Both the position numbers and the translations under genes were made by a program. Of a stretch of 48,600 bases of DNA, positions 42,353-48,600 are shown piece by piece. Origin of the DNA: Marinilactibacillus sp. Marseille-P9653 (GTDB taxonomy: Bacteria; Bacillota; Bacilli; Lactobacillales; Carnobacteriaceae_A); the NCBI RefSeq assembly GCF_916618885.1, contig NZ_CAKAKH010000003.1:1-48600 (forward strand), in the 5' to 3' direction. The notes under the pieces are model-generated. The model was not told where the DNA came from. It searched no databases and saw only the letters and a list, made by a program, of their open reading frames with translations. The first letter of the stretch is position 1. Each line of letters opens with the position of its first letter.

Positions 42353-43161
42353 GGTTCTGTTGCAAAGTTTTAAATAAAGAATAAAATCCCTTACGGTATC
42401 TATGATTTAAGCTGGGATTCCCAATAATACCTTGATTTCAGTACAGACCGAAAACCCGAAGAGAGTGCCTTCTTTTCGGGTTTTCTTATATAATCCTCGA
42501 ATGGCTTCCATGCCTTTAATCGTGGTAGAGGCAGTGCGTAAACTTCGATAGAATTTATTGCGTCTCTTTACTGGACGATGGTCTTGTTCAATCAAATTAT
42601 TCAGGTATTTAATGGTACGATGTTCTGTCCCTTGATAAAAGCCGTATTCTTTTAGTTTCTTAAAGGCACTTGTAATAGAGGGGGCTTTATCTGTGACTAC
42701 AACCTTCGGTTCATCAAACTGCTTCACTAACCGCTTAAGAAAAGCATAGGCTGCTTGTGTGTCCCGTTTTTTACGTAACCAAATATCCAAGGTTAAACCA
42801 TCTGCATCGATGGCTCGATACAAATAATGCCATTTTCCTTTAATTTTGATGTACGTTTCATCCATTTTCCATGAATAAAAGGATTTTTTATTTTTCTTTT
42901 TCCAAATTTGATAGAGTAGTTTGCCATATTCTTGCACCCAACGATAAATCGTCGTATGAGAAACGTTAATGTCACGATCATATAAGATTTCTTGAACTTC
43001 ACGATAGCTAAGGTTATAACGAAGATAGTAGCCCACGGCTACAATAATCACATCCTGCTGAAATTGCTTTCCTTTAAAATGATTCATCGTCATTCCTCCT
43101 GCTATCTTTTTCTATTATTCTACCTTATTTGATAGTAGATTTAAAACTTTGCAACAGAACC
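42353..43161 (-). mobile_element. IS1216-type insertion sequence (IS6/IS26 family), complete
   Basis: An 809-bp element with perfect 23-bp terminal inverted repeats beginning GGTTCTGTTGCAAAG (42353-42375 and 43139-43161). No 8-bp target duplication is present (AAAAATAT left, AAAAGTAG right), so it probably arose by cointegrate formation or recombination. It is one end of an IS1216-bounded segment whose other end begins at 48475. Confidence 0.95.
42407..43087 (-). CDS. IS1216-type (IS6-family) transposase
   Basis: A 226-aa DDE transposase: HTH (LSYREVQEILYDRDINVSHTT is read as LSYREVQEILYDRD then INVSHTTIYRWVQ), then WKMDETYIKIKG (D), VVTDKAPS (D) and YLNNLIEQDHR (E). I use the second ATG (43087), because the first (43093) directly abuts AGGAGG. 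It matches IS1216 in length and, from memory, nearly throughout. It is intact and likely active. Confidence 0.95.
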   Translation of the reverse strand: MNHFKGKQFQQDVIIVAVGYYLRYNLSYREVQEILYDRDINVSHTTIYRWVQEYGKLLYQIWKKKNKKSFYSWKMDETYIKIKGKWHYLYRAIDADGLTLDIWLRKKRDTQAAYAFLKRLVKQFDEPKVVVTDKAPSITSAFKKLKEYGFYQGTEHRTIKYLNNLIEQDHRPVKRRNKFYRSLRTASTTIKGMEAIRGLYKKTRKEGTLFGFSVCTEIKVLLGIPA

Positions 43162-43188
43162 AAAAGTAGTTCATACTCTAATAAACGT

Positions 43189-43217
43189 TTGACTATTTGA
43201 GTGTAAATGTATAGAAT
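43189..43217 (+). promoter_or_regulatory. cadCA promoter
   Basis: TTGACT (43189-43194), 17 bp, TAGAAT (43212-43217), 28 bp from the IS1216 end. An imperfect dyad around AAACGTTTGACTATTTGAGT overlaps the -35 and resembles a CadC operator. Confidence 0.7.
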
Positions 43218-43269
43218 GATATTACATCATTAAAATGTGTGTTTGAATAATACGAAAGGAGGAAATACT

Positions 43270-43635
43270 GTGATTAAAGATTACTGTGAAGTTTCGCTTT
43301 TTGATCAAGAAAAAGTTTCCAGGGCTAAAAGAAACCTGTCAGAGCAAAAACCAGTGGAGGCAGCACAAGTTTTTAAGGCCCTCTCTGATGATACAAGGAT
43401 AAAGATTGCCTACGCTTTATTATTAGAGGACGAGTTATGTGTTTGTGATGTTGCAAATATCGTAGGCTCTACTACTGCAACAGCATCCCATCACTTAAGG
43501 TTGCTAAGAACTTTAGGTTTAGCCAAGTATCGTAAAGAGGGGAAATTAGTTTTCTACTCATTGGATGATGACCATGTAAAAAATCTCATAAAAATTGCTT
43601 TTGCACACCAAAAGGAGGTCGTTAAAGTTGAGTGA
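43270..43635 (+). CDS. cadC: Cd/Pb/Zn-responsive repressor CadC
   Basis: A 121-aa ArsR/SmtB repressor close to CadC of staphylococcal pI258. Cys6 in [13 protein letters not shown] and the pair in [10 protein letters not shown] form the Cd/Pb thiolate site; [18 protein letters not shown] is the alpha5 Zn region. The start is GTG at 43270 after GAAAGGAGGAAATACT; the longer reading from 43237 has no better signal. Its 3' end overlaps cadA by 8 nt. It represses cadCA until Cd(II), Pb(II) or Zn(II) binds. Confidence 0.95.
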   Translation: MIKDYCEVSLFDQEKVSRAKRNLSEQKPVEAAQVFKALSDDTRIKIAYALLLEDELCVCDVANIVGSTTATASHHLRLLRTLGLAKYRKEGKLVFYSLDDDHVKNLIKIAFAHQKEVVKVE

Positions 43636-46024
43636 AACAATAACATCAGCAGAGAAAAATGTGTACCGAGTTGAGGGGTTCTCTTGCGCAAACTGTGCCG
43701 GGAAGTTCGAGAGAAACGTCAAAGACATACCAGGAGTACAGGACGCCAAAGTGAACTTCGGCGCCTCCAAGATCTCCGTTTACGGCGAGCCAACGATCGA
43801 AGAGCTAGAAAAAGCGGGTGCTTTTGAGAACTTGAAAGTAATTCCGGAAAAAACGAGACGTCAAGTACCACAAGAGATGAATCAAGAAAAAAATGTATAC
43901 CGAGTTCAAGGTTTTTCATGTGCAAATTGTGCAGGGAAATTTGAAAGAAATGTTAAAGAGCTTCCAGGTGTTCAAGATGCCAAGGTAAACTTTGGGGCAT
44001 CAAAAATATCGGTTTATGGTGAAACTTCCATTGAAGAATTAGAAAAGGCTGGCGCTTTTGAAAACTTAAAGGTGGCTCCTGATGAACGGAGACAACAGGC
44101 TTCTCAAGAGGGGAAAGAGGTTAAAAAAGAAGAAAAAGTGCCATTCTATAAAAAACAGAGCACTTTACTCTATTCAGCCTTATTTCTTGTCTTTGGTTAC
44201 CTTTCCTCATCTGTTAATGGGGATGAGAACATTGTTACTACATTATTATTTGTAGCATCTATGTTAATCGGAGGATTATCACTCTTTAAAGTCGGTTTAC
44301 AAAACTTGATTCATTTTGACTTTGACATGAAAACCCTTATGACAGTAGCTGTTATAGGTGGTGCCATTATAGGAGAATGGGCTGAAGTTTCCCTTGTTGT
44401 CATACTCTTTGCGATTAGTGAAGCTCTGGAACGGTTTTCTATGGACAAAGCTAGACAATCGATTCGTTCATTAATGGACATCGCGCCAAAGGAAGCCCTT
44501 GTAAGGCGGAATGGGCAAGAAATCATGATCCATGTTGATGATATCATGGTTGGAGATATTATGATTGTTAAACCTGGTCAAAAGATTGCCATGGATGGTG
44601 TCGTTGTCAGTGGTTACTCTGCCGTCAATCAGGCAGCTATAACAGGTGAGTCAGTCCCTGTTGCCAAAATCGTTGATGATGAAGTATTTGCTGGTACTTT
44701 AAATGAAGAAGGGTTACTTGAAGTAAAAATAACCAAACTAGTAGAAGATACAACGATTTCTAAAATTATTCATCTTGTAGAGGAAGCCCAAGGGGAACGC
44801 GCTCCATCTCAAGCGTTTGTTGAAAAATTCGCTAAATATTATACACCAATCATAATGGTCATTGCTGCATTAGTTGCTATAGTCCCGCCTTTATTCTTTG
44901 ATGGCAGTTGGGAAACATGGGTTTATCAAGGGTTAGCTGTTCTTGTTGTTGGTTGCCCTTGTGCGTTGGTCATATCGACTCCTATTTCTATTGTTTCAGC
45001 GATTGGGAATGCTGCGAAAAAAGGTGTCCTTGTAAAAGGAGGGGTTTATTTAGAAGAATTGGGAGCCTTAAAGGCCATCGCATTTGATAAAACCGGTACA
45101 CTGACAAAAGGTGTTCCAGTTGTAACAGACTTTACAGTATTAAATAAAAAAATGGAAGAGAAAGAATTGCTTTCCATCATTACAGCTCTTGAGTACCGTT
45201 CGCAGCACCCTCTTGCTTCAGCGATTATGAAAAAAGCAGAACAAGAAAATATCTCTTATTCAGATGTAAATGTGGAGGATTTTTCTTCTATTACGGGTCG
45301 AGGTATAAAAGGGTTTATAAACGGAACAACCTATTATATAGGCAGTCCAAAACTTTTCAAGGAATTATTTGTTCCCGACTTTAGCCAAGAGTTCGAGGAT
45401 AAGGTTAGACACCTCCAAAATCAAGGGAAAACTGCGATGATAATTGGTACAGAACAAAATATTCTTGCAGTTATTGCCGTAGCAGATGAAGTTCGTGAAT
45501 CAAGCAAAGATGTGATTCAAAAGCTACATCAGTTAGGGATCAAACAAACAATAATGCTAACTGGCGATAATCAAGGTACTGCAAAGGCAATAGGAGAGCA
45601 TGTTGGAGTATCTGATATTCAGGCAGAATTAATGCCTCAAGATAAATTGGATTATATCAAACAGTTACGATCAGAGCATGGGAATGTAGCCATGGTTGGT
45701 GACGGTGTTAACGATGCTCCGGCATTGGCAGCTTCTACAGTTGGAATAGCAATGGGTGGTGCTGGTACAGATACAGCTATTGAGACGGCAGACGTTGCGT
45801 TAATGGGAGATGATTTGAGAAAACTTCCATTTGCTGTAAAACTAAGCCGTAAAGCTCTAAATATAATTAAGGCTAACATTACCTTTGCTATTGCTATTAA
45901 AGTCATTGCATTACTACTAGTTATACCTGGATGGCTAACGCTTTGGATTGCCATTCTTTCAGATATGGGGGCAACTCTTTTGGTAGCATTAAATAGTTTA
46001 CGACTTATGCGGGTTAAAGAATAA
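43628..46024 (+). CDS. cadA: Cadmium/zinc/lead-exporting P1B-2 ATPase CadA
   Basis: A 798-aa CadA with two N-terminal HMA domains (GFSCANC at about residues 17-23 and 96-102), [24 protein letters not shown] and [11 protein letters not shown]. The start is TTG at 43628, inside the end of cadC, 10 nt after AAGGAGG. The two HMA repeats match at 56 of 61 residues but use very different codons: the first is GC-richer (TCC, GGC, AAG, ATC), the second AT-rich like the rest of the gene. This points to a mosaic gene. Exports Cd, Zn and Pb; regulated by CadC. Confidence 0.96.
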   Translation: MSETITSAEKNVYRVEGFSCANCAGKFERNVKDIPGVQDAKVNFGASKISVYGEPTIEELEKAGAFENLKVIPEKTRRQVPQEMNQEKNVYRVQGFSCANCAGKFERNVKELPGVQDAKVNFGASKISVYGETSIEELEKAGAFENLKVAPDERRQQASQEGKEVKKEEKVPFYKKQSTLLYSALFLVFGYLSSSVNGDENIVTTLLFVASMLIGGLSLFKVGLQNLIHFDFDMKTLMTVAVIGGAIIGEWAEVSLVVILFAISEALERFSMDKARQSIRSLMDIAPKEALVRRNGQEIMIHVDDIMVGDIMIVKPGQKIAMDGVVVSGYSAVNQAAITGESVPVAKIVDDEVFAGTLNEEGLLEVKITKLVEDTTISKIIHLVEEAQGERAPSQAFVEKFAKYYTPIIMVIAALVAIVPPLFFDGSWETWVYQGLAVLVVGCPCALVISTPISIVSAIGNAAKKGVLVKGGVYLEELGALKAIAFDKTGTLTKGVPVVTDFTVLNKKMEEKELLSIITALEYRSQHPLASAIMKKAEQENISYSDVNVEDFSSITGRGIKGFINGTTYYIGSPKLFKELFVPDFSQEFEDKVRHLQNQGKTAMIIGTEQNILAVIAVADEVRESSKDVIQKLHQLGIKQTIMLTGDNQGTAKAIGEHVGVSDIQAELMPQDKLDYIKQLRSEHGNVAMVGDGVNDAPALAASTVGIAMGGAGTDTAIETADVALMGDDLRKLPFAVKLSRKALNIIKANITFAIAIKVIALLLVIPGWLTLWIAILSDMGATLLVALNSLRLMRVKE

Positions 46025-46030
46025 AAGTGA

Positions 46031-46062
46031 AGGCTTTCCGTTTGTTTGGAAAGCCTCTTTCT
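46031..46062 (+). terminator. Intrinsic terminator of cadCA
   Basis: AGGCTTTCC/GGAAAGCCT with an 8-nt loop and CTTTCT tail, 7 bp after the cadA stop. Confidence 0.8.
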
Positions 46063-46194
46063 CATAATTTTCAAATAGTTGATTTGATTTAGATAGAAAC
46101 CTTTCAAATAGGGTATATGTAAAAATATCAGGTTATGTAGATGAATAGTTAAAATCTTTACATAATACTTTAAAATCGCTAGGAGGAAACAAAG

Positions 46195-47616
46195 ATGACT
46201 GAGAAAGCACAAAAAGACGTAGATGTGTTAATTATAGGCGCGGGATCAGGCGGTTACGTTGCTGCCATACGCGCTGCTCAATTAGGAAGAAAAGTGGTCT
46301 TGGTGGATAAAGCAGAATTGGGAGGGGTTTGCCTTAATCGAGGATGTATTCCGTCAAAAGCTCTGATAAGTGCATCTGAACGAGTAAAACATATTAGACA
46401 TGCAAATGCAATGGGCATTAAGGTTTCTGGCGATGTTCAAGTAGAAATGCCAGAAGTAGTGAAATGGAAGGACGGGATCGTGAGCAAGCTCACAAACGGG
46501 GTACAGACCTTGTTGAAAGGTAATGGAGTCGAAGTAATAAGCGGAGAAGCTTATCTCACTGAACCTCATACTGTAAGGATAAGAACCGAAAACGGTGAGC
46601 AGTTCTATTCGTACAACGACTTAATCCTTGCCATAGGATCCTTGCCAACTGAGTTAAAAAATATGCCATTTGATAGAAAAAGGATTATCTCTTCAACGGA
46701 GGCATTGACGCTTCAGGAAATACCGAAGCATTTGATTGTAGTGGGTGGCGGTTATATCGGTTTAGAATTGGGGACTGCTTATGCCAAATTTGGGGCTAAG
46801 GTGACCATCCTTGAGGGAACCGATACAATTCTCCCGGGTACGGATTCTATGCTTACAAATGTAGTAAAACGCCATTTGAAGGAGCTTGGAGTCACCGTTA
46901 TAACGAATGCTTTCGTCCAAGGCGGAGAGAATACAGGTAATGAAGTAAATGTTCAGGTTCAGGTAAATGGGAAGGACGAAATTGTTAACGGGGACTATTG
47001 TCTAGTTTCCATTGGAAGAAAACCCAATACAGGGAACAGTGGCTTGGAAAACATCGGGGTCGAATTAGACCAGCGCGGTTTTATTAAAATCAATGAAAAA
47101 TGTCAAACGAATGTTGAACATGTCTATGCTATTGGAGACTGTGCAGGCGGTCATCTTCTTGCCCATAAAGCTAGTTACGAAGGGAAAATCGCTGCAGAAG
47201 TGATTAGTGGGATGAAGAGTGCGATTGATTTCCAAGCAATGCCTTTTGTCATCTTTAGTGACCCAGAAGTCGCTTATACAGGGCTAACGGAGAGCGAGGC
47301 AAAGGCAAAGGGATATGAAACGATTGCCAGCCGTTTTCCATTCCAAGCAAACGGAAGAGCTCTATCTGTTTCGGACGCTGATGGTTTTGTCCAGATTGTC
47401 GCGGAGAAGAACACCAACCTGGTGCTAGGTGTGCAAATGGTAGGACCAGAGGTATCCTCTCTCATTGCTGAAGCAGTCTTTGCAATTGAGGCCGGAGCAA
47501 CTGCAGAAGATCTCAGCCTCACCATCCATGCACATCCAACCTTGCCGGAACCCCTCATGGAAGCTGCGGAAGGGGTTTTGGGGCATGCTATCCACATGCT
47601 CAATAAGAAACAGTAA
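46195..47616 (+). CDS. lpdA: Dihydrolipoamide dehydrogenase-type flavoprotein, orphan
   Basis: A 473-aa FAD- and NAD-dependent pyridine nucleotide-disulfide oxidoreductase. FAD-binding VLIIGAGSGGYVAAIRAAQLG is read as VLIIGAGSGGYVAA; the redox pair is GGVCLNRGCIPSKAL (Cys about 46 and 51). The NAD site is VVGGGYIGLELG and the C-terminal HAHPTLPE supplies the catalytic His-Glu. It has no E1/E2 or mercury-binding partner here, and lacks MerA's C-terminal Cys pair, so it is not a mercuric reductase. It starts at an ATG after AGGAGGAAACAAAG. It lies between cadA and lspA in the IS1216 segment. A thiol-redox role in metal stress is only inference. Confidence 0.88.
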   Translation: MTEKAQKDVDVLIIGAGSGGYVAAIRAAQLGRKVVLVDKAELGGVCLNRGCIPSKALISASERVKHIRHANAMGIKVSGDVQVEMPEVVKWKDGIVSKLTNGVQTLLKGNGVEVISGEAYLTEPHTVRIRTENGEQFYSYNDLILAIGSLPTELKNMPFDRKRIISSTEALTLQEIPKHLIVVGGGYIGLELGTAYAKFGAKVTILEGTDTILPGTDSMLTNVVKRHLKELGVTVITNAFVQGGENTGNEVNVQVQVNGKDEIVNGDYCLVSIGRKPNTGNSGLENIGVELDQRGFIKINEKCQTNVEHVYAIGDCAGGHLLAHKASYEGKIAAEVISGMKSAIDFQAMPFVIFSDPEVAYTGLTESEAKAKGYETIASRFPFQANGRALSVSDADGFVQIVAEKNTNLVLGVQMVGPEVSSLIAEAVFAIEAGATAEDLSLTIHAHPTLPEPLMEAAEGVLGHAIHMLNKKQ

Positions 47617-47690
47617 GTAGAAACAAAAAAGCTGGGACAATCAATGTTCCCTGATTGAAGAAAAAAGAAAGCTAGTAAAACCTTAATCTG

Positions 47691-47741
47691 GACTCTATAA
47701 AGTGAGCTCTTAAAAAGAGATCCTTTATAGAGTCTTTTTTT
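47691..47741 (+). terminator. Intrinsic terminator after lpdA
   Basis: GACTCTATAAAG/CTTTATAGAGTC with inner AGCTCT/AGAGAT pairing and a run of seven Ts. Confidence 0.82.
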
Positions 47742-47761
47742 GTACCCACAATGGAAGCTAA

Positions 47762-47798
47762 AGAAGCTGATTCCGGTGGAATACCGGAATCAGCTTCT
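47762..47798. terminator. Perfect 16-bp inverted repeat
   Basis: AGAAGCTGATTCCGGT faces its exact complement across a 5-nt loop. It lies between convergent lpdA and lspA. The T-tract is weak, so the terminator role is likely but not certain. Confidence 0.6.
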
Positions 47799-47907
47799 GA
47801 GATAAACTGCCTGAGCTCTCTTTAGTTATCCTTGGCTTGGAGCCTAGCTTAGCTATTTTTGCCTGCCTATCCAGCAACCCGGCAGTTCATTTCCTTTTCG
47901 CCCCTTC

Positions 47908-48378
47908 CTAATCCCTTTTGGACGTAGTTCCCTCTTCTTTTTCGAAAAAGAGGAGGTAGACGATCATGGTACCCACTCCGATGGTGAGGAAAACATCTGC
48001 CACGTTGAATATCGGGAAATCAATGAAATCGAATCGGAGCATATCCACCACATAGCCGAGACGCATGCGGTCAATGAAGTTGCCCAAAGCCCCCGCCAGG
48101 ATGAAGGAGAAGCTGATACCGGCCAAAATGCTCCTTTGCGGCAGGTTATGGAAGGTGTAGACCAGATACCCCACCACCAGGACGGTGATGATGAAGAAGA
48201 GGCCCATCCTCCCTTGCAATATCCCCCAGGCGGCCCCACGGTTCTGGATGTAGTACAGGGAAAAAATATTTGGGATAACTTCCAGCTCATCGTACAAGGC
48301 GAAATTCTGGACGATTCCCCACTTCACTAGTTGATCTATGGCAATCAAAACAGCTGCCAGTAAGTAATATAAAATCAT
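47908..48378 (-). CDS. lspA: Lipoprotein signal peptidase (signal peptidase II)
   Basis: A 156-aa membrane aspartyl protease that removes the signal peptide from lipid-modified prolipoproteins. Four hydrophobic segments are visible. Signature residues are in GALGNFIDRMRLGYVVDM (first catalytic Asp) and FNVADVFLTIG (second Asp); NRGAAWG is also conserved. I start at the ATG at 48378 after AGAGAGG; the longer frame to 48411 has no signal. Base composition is clearly GC-richer than the rest of the window, indicating a different origin. It functionally follows the lgt at 4.6 kb. Confidence 0.94.
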   Translation of the reverse strand: MILYYLLAAVLIAIDQLVKWGIVQNFALYDELEVIPNIFSLYYIQNRGAAWGILQGRMGLFFIITVLVVGYLVYTFHNLPQRSILAGISFSFILAGALGNFIDRMRLGYVVDMLRFDFIDFPIFNVADVFLTIGVGTMIVYLLFFEKEEGTTSKRD

Positions 48379-48474
48379 ACAGCAACCTCTCTTTATCAGT
48401 AATACAAGCACTATTCATTGTAGACGACAGGAACGAGGAAGTATAGTTCTTCGTCGGAACATTATTCGCCTACT

Positions 48475-48600
48475 GGTTCTGTTGCAAAGTTTTAAATAAA
48501 GAATAAAATCCCTTACGGTATCTATGATTTAAGCTGGGATTCCCAATAATACCTTGATTTCAGTACAGACCGAAAACCCGAAGAGAGTGCCTTCTTTTCG
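48475..48600 (-). mobile_element. IS1216-type element, partial at window edge
   Basis: It begins with the intact 23-bp terminal repeat (GGTTCTGTTGCAAAG) and is identical to 42353-42478; the window ends inside the transposase gene's 3' part. Same orientation as the complete copy, so the two bound a 5.3-kb cadC-cadA-lpdA-lspA segment as direct repeats. Confidence 0.93.

Noticed and set aside
46195..47616. Mercuric reductase (merA)
   Set aside because: No N-terminal HMA domain, no C-terminal vicinal Cys pair and no mer genes nearby. The C-terminal HAHPTLPE is that of dihydrolipoamide dehydrogenase.

Overview
The window is AT-rich Firmicutes DNA. It looks like most of a mobilizable, multi-metal-resistance plasmid from a member of the Lactobacillales (an Enterococcus/Carnobacterium-type host). 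The evidence is an Inc18 (pAMbeta1/pIP501-like) replication initiator with an antisense-RNA-controlled leader, a ParA-type partition module with centromere-like repeats, a MobQ relaxase with an IncQ-like oriT, and insertion sequences of the IS1216, IS256, IS30 and IS3 (IS150-group) families. Exactly 127 bases at each window end match the internal IS1216 copy, so the window is probably one short-read contig broken at this repeat. A circle of about 49.0 kb would fit.

Layout. 1-1.2 kb: IS1216 remnant and a cadmium operon (ArsR regulator, cadD). 1.3-1.9 kb: a small membrane protein and XRE regulator pair with its own double operator. 2.1-7.6 kb: a leftward redox/metal cluster (P1B ATPase with an unusual CPG motif, HMA metallochaperone, small membrane protein plus Lgt, an Fnr-like regulator, Dps). 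Five promoters here carry an FNR-type box at exactly -41.5. 7.7-10.4 kb: a 54-bp perfect palindrome, an IS256-family element that truncates a GNAT gene, and a small tyrosine recombinase. 10.7-12.0 kb: an orphan 303-aa protein. 12.7-19.6 kb: copper operon copY-copA-copZ-copB, then a DUF305 protein and a YdhK lipoprotein; this segment lies between two ~95-bp direct repeats. 19.9-22.3 kb: a CzrA-like repressor divergent from a P1B-4 (SPC/HEGST) ATPase. 22.4-25.3 kb: IS30 transposase and a secreted M23 peptidase. 26.2-32.0 kb: two nearly identical IS3-family elements in inverted orientation around TraX, a broken TPR gene and a secreted toxin/immunity pair. 32.2-34.1 kb: HicAB and a putative nucleotidyltransferase two-gene module. 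34.2-38.2 kb: partition and replication. 38.5-39.4 kb: an APH(6)-like kinase. 39.7-42.3 kb: oriT, relaxase and a candidate structured small RNA. 42.35-48.6 kb: an IS1216-bounded segment with cadC-cadA, an orphan dihydrolipoamide dehydrogenase and lspA.

How it works together. Five P1B ATPases (CPG, CPC, CPH, SPC and CPC metal-site motifs) plus CadD cover Cu, Cd/Zn and probably Fe/Co efflux, each module with its own regulator (CopY, CadC, CadX-like, CzrA-like, Fnr-like). The plasmid also carries lgt and lspA, which together mature lipoproteins, and one metal-linked lipoprotein (YdhK-like). Two toxin-antitoxin-like modules, a secreted toxin/immunity pair and ParAB-like partition support maintenance. 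The least ordinary parts are the five-promoter Fnr-like regulon, the candidate RNA with conserved ACCCAT loops behind the relaxase, the direct repeats around the copper cluster, and the orphan 303-aa protein.
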